The notes: a model not told the origin generated them from the sequence alone. A DNA stretch of 64,000 nt from Mucilaginibacter paludis DSM 18603 (GCF_000166195.2 NZ_CM001403.1:6714432-6778431); one strand, 5' to 3'. Shown: positions 25,580-33,820, numbered from the stretch's first letter. A program made the numbers and translations.

Positions 25580-25996
25580 ATGGAAAAGGAAACAAATGAA
25601 ACCACAACCACATGGACACCAACTGAGGCAGACATGAACAACATGCACCAAGAAGCATGGCTGAATTTTCACGCAGATGCGCAGGAGGCCCAGCAGGATC
25701 TAAACCGCCGCTATGCTAAAATGGTCAATGCGTTTGGCAGCTATAAGAAAATGCCGGATGCTATTAAAGAAATCGTGAAACAGGATTACGCCGCCCATAA
25801 AGCCAAATGGAGCGAAAACGGCGAAGAACAACAAAAACGTTTCGGAATTGCAGAACCAACCCCGGCGGTTAAATTGACGGAAACAGCAGAACAGATGTCT
25901 AAACAAGAACAAACCGGACACAGGCAGGCTTTCTTGCAAAAAATACAGGATCAACGGCAACAACAATCTAATTGCAACATAGAATATGAAGTTTAA
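25580..25996 (+). CDS. Hypothetical mobilization-region protein
   Basis: Starting at ATG 25580 (MEKETNETTTTWTPTEADM) gives 138 residues; the earlier frame from 25454 overlaps the relaxase. It is a charged, helical protein ending in a Gln-rich segment, HRQAFLQKIQDQRQQQ. That tail resembles RAAFLAQVKATREQQ in the 26479 protein and QNFLQNIKDVRERN in the relaxase, so the three share a C-terminal motif of the type F-L-x-x-I/V-K-x-x-R. The function is unknown. Confidence 0.6.
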   Translation: MEKETNETTTTWTPTEADMNNMHQEAWLNFHADAQEAQQDLNRRYAKMVNAFGSYKKMPDAIKEIVKQDYAAHKAKWSENGEEQQKRFGIAEPTPAVKLTETAEQMSKQEQTGHRQAFLQKIQDQRQQQSNCNIEYEV

Positions 25997-25998
25997 GG

Positions 25999-26418
25999 CT
26001 ATTGTGGCCCGACATCATGCAGGACGCCCCTGTACGGTGGCAAAATGCCCTGATCAATACGCTTCTGATCGTATTCAAGGGGAACGCCGTACAGGTCGCC
26101 AATTACCTTTTTGAGAAAGTTGTCGATAAACTCCCGGTCATAGTCGGTTGTCTTATGCGCGATCCGGTATTCGATAAAACCTTTAATGAGCAAACGTATA
26201 AATGGCTCATGAATAGTGGCGTCTTTGTGCGGATTATAATGATCGCCCAAATAGTGCATCAACGCTTTACGGGCAAGATGTCCGAAGCGTGGCAGGCTTT
26301 TTGGATCGTGAAACAAAAAGTCATCGGAATATTTATCGCCGTAGAAATATTTTGAGGATAACAACACGCCGTCTTTATCTTTAAGTGTATCCCAAAAAGA
26401 AAGTTCGTATTTATACAT
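25999..26418 (-). CDS. Hypothetical protein
   Basis: The 139-residue protein (MYKYELSFWDTLKDKDG) is mixed alpha/beta with a WD/YF-rich N-terminus and a helical middle (SLPRFGHLARKALMHYLGD). No family is recognised. It is convergent with the preceding gene, 2 nt from its stop, and interrupts the rightward mobilization genes on the other strand, so it may be a separately acquired gene. Confidence 0.55.
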   Translation of the reverse strand: MYKYELSFWDTLKDKDGVLLSSKYFYGDKYSDDFLFHDPKSLPRFGHLARKALMHYLGDHYNPHKDATIHEPFIRLLIKGFIEYRIAHKTTDYDREFIDNFLKKVIGDLYGVPLEYDQKRIDQGILPPYRGVLHDVGPQ

Positions 26419-26478
26419 CCAAATATCCCCCTTATTTATAAGGTATTATATCAGTAAAAAATCCTAAATTCAATTATT

Positions 26479-27087
26479 ATGAATGATGAAACAGAAAAAA
26501 TCCCGCCCTTTGTTCAGGATTATCTGGATAAAATGGAATATGAAGGCTATGCTGATTTTGTAAAGCTATCGCGTGATTTCCACATGGAACGGGAAGAATA
26601 TCCGGGAAAACATGCCACGCAATCGGCATATTTAAATGATTTTAATCGCACCACAGGCCAAAATAAAAAATTGGACTATGATGAGGGGTTAAAGGCTATT
26701 GATACCCGCTTCAAGCAACGCGCTTACAGTGTTGCAAAACAACACGGCTATAAAGGGCCTGATCCGAACCAGCCCAGCGACAAAGAATTTACAAAACAGG
26801 GCGAAAAATTTATGGGCATGATAGACCATGCAAAAAAGCGCCAGCAAGAACGCGAACAACACCAAGAAGCTGTACGGAGCCATGAAAAGAAAAATATCGA
26901 AACTTTAAAAGCGCAAAATCCTTATCAGCAAGAGGCACCAAAAGTGCAATTTAAAGTTGTTGAGGAACAATCATCCGGCACAGGCGAACAAAGCCAGGAA
27001 CAAAAACGTGCCGCCTTTCTTGCGCAGGTCAAAGCAACAAGGGAACAACAAACGCAGCACAATCCCGACAAGCAGCAGGAAATCTGA
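26479..27087 (+). CDS. Hypothetical mobilization-region protein
   Basis: This 202-residue charged protein has no membrane segment. Residues 110-145 are a basic coiled coil (HAKKRQQEREQHQEAVRSHE). The tail carries the RAAFLAQVKATREQQ motif shared with its neighbours. It is probably an accessory of DNA transfer, judged by position only. Confidence 0.58.
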   Translation: MNDETEKIPPFVQDYLDKMEYEGYADFVKLSRDFHMEREEYPGKHATQSAYLNDFNRTTGQNKKLDYDEGLKAIDTRFKQRAYSVAKQHGYKGPDPNQPSDKEFTKQGEKFMGMIDHAKKRQQEREQHQEAVRSHEKKNIETLKAQNPYQQEAPKVQFKVVEEQSSGTGEQSQEQKRAAFLAQVKATREQQTQHNPDKQQEI

Positions 27088-27093
27088 AAGCTC

Positions 27094-27570
27094 TTAGTTG
27101 TGCCTGCCAAACCAATGCAGGCTTTTTTCGATAGAAATTTTGTTGTTGTAAATATCACGACCTTCAACTTTCAGGGTTAATACTGAAAGCTCATGGCGGA
27201 ACAGGGCAACCATTGTTCCGCTATCTTCCTTATCAAATATTTTTGAAAACACTTCCAGAAATGCCCCGGGGATGACAATTTTCTTGTTCGTTTCGGTAAT
27301 CTCTATCTGATTATACTCCGTGGGATCAATGGTGATGCAATCCTGAATCCTTGGATAGTCTTGCTGCTCTTTCGTAAATATCAGTTTATCGACAATCAGC
27401 GGGCCAACACCATTATTCTGAATACGTATAAATAATGTGTTTTCGCGGTCACGCAAATCGATCTGTGGTAAGGGCTTGACGGATTTTTCATTATGCACAC
27501 GTTGTAAGTACGCTTGATAGAATGTCGCTAACAAAGCGAGGATTGATAGCGCAAGGGCCATTCCTGCCAT
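27094..27570 (-). CDS. Membrane-anchored protein of unknown function
   Basis: The 158-residue product begins with one hydrophobic helix (GMALALSILALLATFYQAYL) and continues as a beta-rich domain (FIRIQNNGVGPLIVDKLIF) of immunoglobulin-like character. No named family is recognised. It is convergent with the preceding rightward gene and independent of the mobilization operon. Confidence 0.55.
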   Translation of the reverse strand: MAGMALALSILALLATFYQAYLQRVHNEKSVKPLPQIDLRDRENTLFIRIQNNGVGPLIVDKLIFTKEQQDYPRIQDCITIDPTEYNQIEITETNKKIVIPGAFLEVFSKIFDKEDSGTMVALFRHELSVLTLKVEGRDIYNNKISIEKSLHWFGRHN

Positions 27571-27769
27571 CCCTGTGATAAAAATTTAAGTGGAGTTTGC
27601 TTATTACCAAACCATCCTTAACTCATGGACAAAAAGCCCGGTTTTTCCCACTCCGCTCAAATTCCAAATTATTGATTTGCAAAAGATTCTGAAAATCCAT
27701 TAAGCGATTTTTAACCGAATTCTATTCAAATATAATCGATGGTTTAATGGTGAGCAAAAGAGAAAGTCC

Positions 27770-28438
27770 ATGAAGCAGGCAATCGCTTATTACCGCGTAT
27801 CGACGGCCATGCAAGGCAGAAGCGGTTTAGGACTGGAAGCACAGCAATTTGTCGTTGAGCAATATTGCAAAACGAATGATTATCATCTGGTAACGGAAGT
27901 GATCGAAGTGAAGTCAACCCGGAAATACCGAGCAGGCTTATTCAACGCACTTGATTTGTGCAGGCATAACAAGGCAACTTTGATTGTCGCACGGCTTGAC
28001 CGTCTTGGCCGGGATGTGGAGCAGATCGCCGGGATTGTGAAATCAAAGGTGGAAGTCAAGGTGGCGGATAATCCCCACGCGAACAGTTTTACGATCCATA
28101 TTCTGGCAGCGGTTGCCGAAGACCAGCGCCAGCGGATCAGCGAAACAACAAAAGAAGCGTTGAGGGCTGCAAAGAACCGCGGCGTTGAACTTGGCAAAAA
28201 CGGCAAGCTGTTTTTATCCGTGGCCAATAAACAGGCGGCGGAAGATTTTGCGCGTGGGATGTTACCGATTATACAAAAGCTGAAAAAACGGGGCATTGTT
28301 ACATGCCGTGCGGTTTGCGATGAACTGAACAGAAAAGGCGTACCTACCTTCCGCTTCGGCGGTAAATGGCATCCGAGTTCCGTCCACACATTACTGACCC
28401 GAATAAATAAGCAGGAAAAAGAATTACAAACAATTTAA
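27770..28438 (+). CDS. Serine recombinase (resolvase/invertase family)
   Basis: The 222-residue protein has the resolvase catalytic domain: AYYRVSTAMQGRSGLGLEAQ with the nucleophile Ser in RVST, ARLDRLGRD, and EDQRQRISETTKEALRAAKNRG. A short C-terminal DNA-binding domain follows (RAVCDELNRKGVPTFRF, KWHPSSVHTLL). It may resolve dimers or invert a segment. The precursor-like peptide gene starts only 11 nt after its stop, an unusual union of recombinase and peptide genes. Confidence 0.88.
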   Translation: MKQAIAYYRVSTAMQGRSGLGLEAQQFVVEQYCKTNDYHLVTEVIEVKSTRKYRAGLFNALDLCRHNKATLIVARLDRLGRDVEQIAGIVKSKVEVKVADNPHANSFTIHILAAVAEDQRQRISETTKEALRAAKNRGVELGKNGKLFLSVANKQAAEDFARGMLPIIQKLKKRGIVTCRAVCDELNRKGVPTFRFGGKWHPSSVHTLLTRINKQEKELQTI

Positions 28439-28449
28439 ATCAATAAGCC

Positions 28450-28650
28450 ATGCTAACAACAAACAACAATGACATCCTATTTGATGATGTTGCGTTAATC
28501 AACCTACCGGGCCGTTCGGCATTACAATCTGCCCCGGTAATGTATAATGACTGTGATAACAGATATGAAGCTGCCGAAAACCTTAGCCAGGATTGCAATT
28601 GCTCCGGTTACACTGAAATTTTAAAACCTGATTACGATTGCAGCAATTAA
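28450..28650 (+). CDS. Cys-containing 66-residue peptide, probable RiPP precursor
   Basis: The peptide has a leader-like first half (NNNDILFDDVALINLPGRSA) and a second half with Cys at 35, 49, 51 and 64 among Asn, Asp and Tyr residues (DCNCSGYTE, DYDCSN). A radical SAM/SPASM enzyme starts 25 nt downstream, the classic arrangement for a ribosomally made peptide with thioether or C-C crosslinks. No transporter or protease is visible beside it. Precursor status is inferred from context and composition; I recognise no named precursor family. Confidence 0.65.
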   Translation: MLTTNNNDILFDDVALINLPGRSALQSAPVMYNDCDNRYEAAENLSQDCNCSGYTEILKPDYDCSN

Positions 28651-28675
28651 ATCTTGATCCCAAACAATTATAAAC

Positions 28676-29989
28676 ATGGTGCCGCGTAAATCGCCTGAAC
28701 TTCTGCTAAATCCCGTCAGTGATGACTATGCTTACGCGGTAAATTGTTCTTTCCCCAATTCATTCCGGTTGTTAAACCGCCGCCAGTTTGAAATCTTACA
28801 GGCAGTTAATGGCCGGGATGATTTACAAGCCATTGCGAAACGATGCGGGATAGACAGCGAAGCGTTGAAGAAATTTCTATTGTTATTAAATCAAACCGAA
28901 ATTATCGGCTTTGATGATATCTTTAGCGTACCGCAAAAACCAGCCGCCCCGAAATCGCTGAATTTCTGGATACATACAACAAACGCTTGTAACCTTGGAT
29001 GTAGTTATTGTTATATCTCTACGCTGAACACTGGCAAGGGAATGACGGAAGTCGTAAGACAACAATTGCTACATAAATTATTAGAAGCGGTACAAGTAAA
29101 AGGTATCCGACATATCAGGTTGCGTTTGGCCGGTGGCGAACCTATGGGGCAGTTCAATCTTTGGAAAACCTTTATCCCGGAAGCCAAAGAAGCTTTAGCC
29201 GATGCCGGATGCAAATTCGATGTCGGGTTTGTAACCAACCTAACCTTGCTGAACGATGAAATAATTACTTTTTCAAAGCAATACTGTATTGGTTACGGCG
29301 TGTCATTGGACGGCGTGGAAACTATACACGATGCAACAAGAAGTTTCCGTTCAGGTTGTGGTTCATTTGGCATTGTTCACGACAATTTACGCAAATTATT
29401 GGTGAATGGCATTGCCGTGTCGGTCAATACGGTGATAACCAACCTTAACCTAACGGGCTTGCCTGAACTAACCCGCTATCTTATTGCCTTGGATATCCCG
29501 TTTCGGTATTCTATTGTGAAAGGTGAAAAAATACATGCGGAATTACTTGAAGAATATCTTTCCGCATCATACGCTATTATGCAGGAAGCTATTGCGAACG
29601 GCTGGCAATTTTCCAAACGCTACCAATTTTGTGACTTGAAACCGAATGAATTAGGCTTTCAAACATGCGCATCGGGTTTTTCCGGCGGTGCAATTTATGT
29701 TGATGGATCGTTTAAATATTGCCATGTGCAATTTGGCGACGATAGTACACAAGCACAGTCTATTTTTGATGAAGGTTTAGATCTTGTGGATATGATTGCA
29801 AGCGGCGAACATCACGAAGATGCAAAATCGGACGATTGTAAAAAATGCCGCTATCGCTCCGTTTGTACAAGCGGTTGTCCGGTTTATAGAGTTGACGGGA
29901 AAGACCCGCAATGCAGTCTTTATCATCGCTTTATTCCCAAATACTACGAATTGCAAGCGCAAGAGCGAATGCAGTTATTGCACATATAG
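28676..29989 (+). CDS. Radical SAM/SPASM peptide-maturation enzyme
   Basis: The 437-residue protein has an N-terminal winged region (about 1-95; RRQFEILQAVNGRDD, QAIAKRCGI) like a RiPP recognition element. The radical SAM core has CNLGCSYC near residue 104, which binds the SAM-cleaving cluster, then RLAGGEP. A SPASM-type Cys-rich C-terminus follows (YCHVQFGD, CKKCRYRSVCTSGCPVY and a late Cys), which binds auxiliary clusters. It probably crosslinks the 66-residue peptide encoded just upstream, most likely through its Cys residues. The modification type cannot be read from sequence alone. Confidence 0.85.
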   Translation: MVPRKSPELLLNPVSDDYAYAVNCSFPNSFRLLNRRQFEILQAVNGRDDLQAIAKRCGIDSEALKKFLLLLNQTEIIGFDDIFSVPQKPAAPKSLNFWIHTTNACNLGCSYCYISTLNTGKGMTEVVRQQLLHKLLEAVQVKGIRHIRLRLAGGEPMGQFNLWKTFIPEAKEALADAGCKFDVGFVTNLTLLNDEIITFSKQYCIGYGVSLDGVETIHDATRSFRSGCGSFGIVHDNLRKLLVNGIAVSVNTVITNLNLTGLPELTRYLIALDIPFRYSIVKGEKIHAELLEEYLSASYAIMQEAIANGWQFSKRYQFCDLKPNELGFQTCASGFSGGAIYVDGSFKYCHVQFGDDSTQAQSIFDEGLDLVDMIASGEHHEDAKSDDCKKCRYRSVCTSGCPVYRVDGKDPQCSLYHRFIPKYYELQAQERMQLLHI

Positions 29990-30042
29990 GAATTGGTTAC
30001 GGATATATAGTTCTTTGTATGGCTAAAAGAGAATTGCAAATA

Positions 30043-30303
30043 TTACCTTCCAAAAGTAGATGTAAATGCGGCTCCTATTTCCTGAACGATAAAATCAGGA
30101 ATACCGTCATCATCTATCTCTATTGCTGGTTTCGATAAATCTTCAATTTGAAATCTAATTAATTCGAAAATGGAATGTCTCTCAAAGTAAGCTTTGTAAT
30201 TGTCTTCTATTAATTGCGCTTTATCATTAAAAGCTTTAAATAAATCGGATTGTTTATCCCCATATAAGAACCTATCAAACTTGCTTTCAAACATTCTTGC
30301 CAT
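30043..30303 (-). CDS. Hypothetical small protein
   Basis: The 86-residue product (MARMFESKFDRFLYGDKQSD) is acidic and helical, without Cys or membrane segments. No family is recognised. It converges on the radical SAM gene. Base composition and a plausible length support it being real, but only weakly. Confidence 0.45.
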   Translation of the reverse strand: MARMFESKFDRFLYGDKQSDLFKAFNDKAQLIEDNYKAYFERHSIFELIRFQIEDLSKPAIEIDDDGIPDFIVQEIGAAFTSTFGR

Positions 30304-30487
30304 GCAATAAATATATAAAACGCAGGCGTAATTACCCCATGCGTTTTTATATATTAGGCGATAATTATTGGCGAAGCCATTTTAGTTGTCTAACCGTCAA
30401 ATTCCACAAGCAAGAATTTTACAAGTTGAGTATAGTCCTTGTGGCATGGAGTAAGCCATAAATTAAGTAACACATCCTTTGAGCCCA

Positions 30488-30982
30488 ATGAAATTAGTAT
30501 TTTCTCTATTTATCTTGATGTCTTTTGGTACATTGATTTGCAATGCACAACGCGTAACTTATAGCGATCTTACGTATGTCTTAAATCATGATTTAGGTAA
30601 TATTGAAGATTACCTATCAAAAAAAGGATTTGATTACGATCGAAAAGATACTGTCAGCGATGAAAGGACTGCCTATAGCATCATTTTTAAAAAACATTAT
30701 CAAGATTATAAGGACAATATTTCAATAAGCAAAAGTACTTCACTTGGGTTTTATCCAAATGTAACTTTCAGCACAACTCGACGAAGCGATTATTTAGCAT
30801 TTAAAAATTCTATTAAACAGTTAGGATATAAAATCGGAAAAACTGAAACAGATGATGCCGGATCGCTGGATATTGAATACTACAAGGGTAATATGAAAGT
30901 CTTATTTTCAGTCAGTCGCATGAAAGATTTTGATACCAATTATTACATCATATATATATCCAAGAGATATATTAAAGATTAA
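30488..30982 (+). CDS. Exported protein of unknown function
   Basis: I use ATG 30488 (MKLVFSLFILMSFGTLICNAQ), which gives a standard signal peptide with likely cleavage after CNA; a TTG nine bases upstream is the alternative. The 164-residue protein has a small alpha/beta domain (LTYVLNHDLGNIEDYLSKKG), similar in feel to periplasmic proteins of this phylum but not a family I can name. Confidence 0.6.
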   Translation: MKLVFSLFILMSFGTLICNAQRVTYSDLTYVLNHDLGNIEDYLSKKGFDYDRKDTVSDERTAYSIIFKKHYQDYKDNISISKSTSLGFYPNVTFSTTRRSDYLAFKNSIKQLGYKIGKTETDDAGSLDIEYYKGNMKVLFSVSRMKDFDTNYYIIYISKRYIKD

Positions 30983-31164
30983 CTTTCTCCCACCTCGTAT
31001 ATTCTTTAATTAGCAGCTATGGCAGATATGGGGTAGGGAAATTAAATTTCACTGTTATTGTACAACACATAAACAGGTATCTAAATTCTATATATCGTAG
31101 AGGCCGGCCCGCTTTTGTGGCTTACGTCCTGCGGCACGTTTTTGTTTTTAGGGTGATATAACGA

Positions 31165-31491
31165 TTATTCTATATAATCCAATAACTGCAATAATTCTTT
31201 ATCGGTTATCGTCGATTGTTCCGACTTGTCGTACATGTAGAGCAGATAAACCTCTGCATCTTTGACCATTACACAGGTGATAGCCCTTGCACCGCCTGAT
31301 TTTCCTTTGCCTTTGGAAGCAATGGCGACACGAATTTTATAACAATCGTGACCGATAGGCGTACCAATATCAGGCGTTTGACCAAGCTGGCCAATTAGTG
31401 TTGCCAGTTCAGATTTAAGTGAGGGATATTTTTTTAGATAGCGTTTGAACTGTTTGTCAAACGGCTGGATCGTACGAACATTATAGTTCAT
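31165..31491 (-). CDS. RelE/ParE-superfamily toxin
   Basis: The 108-residue protein has the RelE-like layout: FDKQFKRYLKKYPSLKSELA, then YKIRVAIASKGKGKSGGARAI and VYLLYMYDKSEQSTI. Such toxins cleave mRNA on the ribosome or poison gyrase. It overlaps the upstream antitoxin gene by 11 nt, typical of a type II pair, and lies 3' of it. It may stabilise the element. Confidence 0.8.
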   Translation of the reverse strand: MNYNVRTIQPFDKQFKRYLKKYPSLKSELATLIGQLGQTPDIGTPIGHDCYKIRVAIASKGKGKSGGARAITCVMVKDAEVYLLYMYDKSEQSTITDKELLQLLDYIE

Positions 31492-31696
31492 TCAATAATT
31501 CTGAAGCTGGACGGCTTTTAATCTTGCCTGCCTTTACTTTATCGGCAAGTTTGAAAGCCTTTTTAATATGGGTTAATTCTTCCAGTACCGCAGCATCCGG
31601 CGCAGACAAAGGCTTAGCTTTAACGTAGGAAAAGCTTTTAAGCACTTCCATAAAGCTATCTGCTTTGTTATCAGCTATGTCGATTACGAGTTTCAT
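31481..31696 (-). CDS. Antitoxin partner of the RelE-like toxin
   Basis: The 71-residue protein (MKLVIDIADNKADSFMEVLK) has a strand-helix start followed by a C-terminal region rich in Lys, as in antitoxins of RelE-type pairs in this phylum. It starts at ATG 31696, and its stop overlaps the toxin start. Confidence 0.75.
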   Translation of the reverse strand: MKLVIDIADNKADSFMEVLKSFSYVKAKPLSAPDAAVLEELTHIKKAFKLADKVKAGKIKSRPASELLNEL

Positions 31697-31737
31697 GGTC
31701 TTTACCTTTATTGCAAATGTACCATTAAAACATTAAA

Positions 31738-31777
31738 AAGTAAATAGGATAATTGTCTATGATTATCCTATTTACTT
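31738..31777 (-). terminator. Strong terminator of the tyrosine integrase gene
   Basis: A perfect 16-bp stem (31738-31753 with 31762-31777) with an 8-nt loop lies 10 bp after the integrase stop codon and is followed on the minus strand by TTTTTAATG. It separates the integrase from the toxin-antitoxin pair. Confidence 0.8.
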
Positions 31778-31786
31778 GATTTATAA

Positions 31787-33061
31787 CTAAAAATCTATCA
31801 CCGCCTCTAATGCTTCATCGGCTTTTTTGTGCGAGAAATTAGATTGGTACTGCATTGTCGTGGTGATGCTCTCATGGCGATACATCTTTTGCAGAACTTT
31901 AGGATGGATTTCTTTTTCTTCGGCGCGTTGCGCAAAGGCATGGCGGGCTTTATGCGGGGAAGCGTTTTTATTAATTTTAAGCAAACCCATAATTAAGCCC
32001 ATGTGTTCACCGATCAATCTTGTGACAGAATTAATGCGCCTCCTTACCATGTAACGATTATCAAGGCCGTCCAAATTTTTCAGGAAAGGAAACACAAGGT
32101 CATGCGCATGGCCTGCGGTTTTGTATTCTTCGATAATGGCTGACACGACAGGAGGGATTGGCAGCGAACCCGGCTCGCCATTCTTGGACATCGTGTAATA
32201 AAAGCGGCCATTTTGAAAATCCGACCATTTTAACAGCAGCGCATCTGTGATGCGCATCCCGGCAAAATAAAAACACACCAGCCAAATATTCCGGCTATCA
32301 TGTAAATGCGTGTGTTGTGCCGAAAATTGATATTGCTTAAGTTGGTTGATTTCATCGCCGTTCAGACCGATTTTTTCGGTCTTGCCGAATTTGATGATAA
32401 TCTTTTCTTTGCCGCCAAACGGATAGGTTTTGTTTCCGACCAATCCGGCAGTTTTGGCGCGGTTATACATGGTGCGGATCACAAGCAGGTGATTTGTAAC
32501 TGTGCGATCACTTAAAGGTGTATGGCCCTCCTTCCTGTTAAGGTTGCGGCCAGTGCGCAGGAACAACGTGTAACGGCGCAAATATTCAACCGTTATTTTA
32601 GGGAACGTAACATCTTCCCCAGCAAATTCATAAAAGCGTTTCAGTTTGCTTCGGTCAGACTTCCAAACATCGTAATTGCCTAAGCCTTTTTGCTCTTGGA
32701 GATAATTATCTGCTACATCTTTGAACAGAGGCGGCTTCGGTGCCGGAGGTGGCTCTTGTATCGGCTTGGGTTTTATGGCATTGACAACATCTTCCGCTGA
32801 ATAGCGTTTTCTGTCGGTTTCAAATTCGAGAATTTTCTCGTTGATTTCTGCAAGTCTTTTTATCAGGAAATTTGTCAGCCGCATATGGTGCGGATGTGAT
32901 TTCTTGACTTGCTGTTTTGTTGCATCCCAAAGATCGCGGGAAGCAAGGGCATTACCCTCGAATAGATAAGCGGGAATACCGTTTTGTGATACTTTAATTC
33001 CGATGGGAAACTGGGCGTTTTTGTCTGCCCGGCTCCATGTAACAATTTTTGCGGTTGCCAT
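31787..33061 (-). CDS. Tyrosine recombinase (Bacteroidota-type integrase of the element)
   Basis: The 424-residue integrase has an N-terminal arm-binding domain, a SAM-like core-binding domain (FKDVADNYLQEQKGLGNYD) and a catalytic domain with Arg in GMRITDAL, HKARHAF, His in YRHESI and Tyr in TMQYQS. It lies 183 bp inside the right att repeat, and TGTTAACGG arm-type repeats lie between it and the repeat. It probably carries out integration at tRNA-Met. Confidence 0.92.
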   Translation of the reverse strand: MATAKIVTWSRADKNAQFPIGIKVSQNGIPAYLFEGNALASRDLWDATKQQVKKSHPHHMRLTNFLIKRLAEINEKILEFETDRKRYSAEDVVNAIKPKPIQEPPPAPKPPLFKDVADNYLQEQKGLGNYDVWKSDRSKLKRFYEFAGEDVTFPKITVEYLRRYTLFLRTGRNLNRKEGHTPLSDRTVTNHLLVIRTMYNRAKTAGLVGNKTYPFGGKEKIIIKFGKTEKIGLNGDEINQLKQYQFSAQHTHLHDSRNIWLVCFYFAGMRITDALLLKWSDFQNGRFYYTMSKNGEPGSLPIPPVVSAIIEEYKTAGHAHDLVFPFLKNLDGLDNRYMVRRRINSVTRLIGEHMGLIMGLLKINKNASPHKARHAFAQRAEEKEIHPKVLQKMYRHESITTTMQYQSNFSHKKADEALEAVIDF

Positions 33062-33118
33062 GTGAAAACATTTTAAGTGAATAAATTTGTTTCCACGCCC
33101 CGTTCAAAGGTCGCATTT

Positions 33119-33140
33119 TGTTAACGGTTTTGTTAACGGT
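33119..33140. repeat. Integrase arm-site repeat near right att
   Basis: This block is identical to 13558-13579: two TGTTAACGGT units separated by TT. Confidence 0.6.
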
Positions 33141-33243
33141 TTGACTGGATTAATCTGTGATTTGATGGTGTTTTATGATTACTGCATGCAGTGAGAAACG
33201 CCATTTTAGTTCATTTTAAGCCATTTCATTTCAAACACCCCGT

Positions 33244-33294
33244 GGTTATGAATCCTACGCTCTAACCATCTGAGCTACCCCGCCGGGTTGTTTT
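33244..33294. repeat. att site, right 51-bp direct repeat with severed tRNA-Met 5' half
   Basis: This repeat is identical to 13445-13495. It contains the 5' 41 nt of tRNA-Met (33244-33284), but the sequence left of it does not continue as a tRNA, so this copy is not functional. Confidence 0.85.
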
Positions 33295-33349
33295 AAAGGT
33301 TTTTACCTGCATGCTTAAGTCTTTCAAGCTTTCGTGCTGGTGCCCTCTA

Positions 33350-33385
33350 AAAAAGGTTTGCAAATATAGTAAAAATTCGTTTTCT
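33350..33385 (-). promoter_or_regulatory. Possible original promoter of tRNA-Met, now separated from the intact gene
   Basis: On the minus strand TATATTTGC fits the Bacteroidota -7 box TAnnTTTG and lies about 75 bp before the severed tRNA 5' half. If real, it is the native promoter left behind by integration. The call rests on one short motif. Confidence 0.35.
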
Positions 33386-33439
33386 TTAGAAAAAATGTTA
33401 ACATTTACATCTTGATTAAAAATACACGGTTCGCTCATC

Positions 33440-33820
33440 ATGTCGGAAAAGAAAAAATTTAATATTGAATACGAAATAAAGTCCTCTCCAAGAATATTAT
33501 ACAGCTTTTTAATTGAGCCAAATGGGTTAGCCCAATGGTTTGCCGACGATGTTAATGTAAGGGAGCAAGTTTATACTTTTACCTGGGATGATGAGGAGCA
33601 AAAGGCCAAATTGCTGGGTATAAAAGAGAATAAGTCTGTCAGATTTAGATGGCTGGACGACGATCCTCAATGCTTTTTTGAGATGGAAATTTTGCAGGAT
33701 GAGTTAACCAACGATGTGGCGCTGGGCATTACTGATTTTGCCACCGAAGAAAACATTGCCGACCGCAAATTAATTTGGGATAATCAAATAGAATATTTGA
33801 TAAGTGTACTGGGGGCTTAA
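33440..33820 (+). CDS. START/SRPBCC-like domain protein
   Basis: The 126-residue protein (MSEKKKFNIEYEIKSSPRILY) shows the AHSA1/START-like pattern of small Bacteroidota proteins: LIEPNGLAQWFADDV, YTFTWDDEEQKAKL and RKLIWDNQIEYLI at the C-terminus. It lies 27 nt before the LptF/G-like permease gene and is probably co-transcribed with it. The ligand is unknown. Confidence 0.8.
   Translation: MSEKKKFNIEYEIKSSPRILYSFLIEPNGLAQWFADDVNVREQVYTFTWDDEEQKAKLLGIKENKSVRFRWLDDDPQCFFEMEILQDELTNDVALGITDFATEENIADRKLIWDNQIEYLISVLGA

Larger units (their letters stand above)
13445..33294. mobile_element. Integrated mobilizable element at tRNA-Met (about 19.85 kb)
   Basis: Perfect 51-bp direct repeats at 13445-13495 and 33244-33294 bound this region. 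It holds a tyrosine integrase next to the right repeat, a relaxase with MobC, two coupling-protein genes, a serine recombinase and varied cargo. It has no visible mating-pore genes, so it is an integrative and mobilizable element rather than a self-transferring one. Only the left repeat is part of a complete tRNA gene; the right one is a severed 5' half. Confidence 0.8.
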
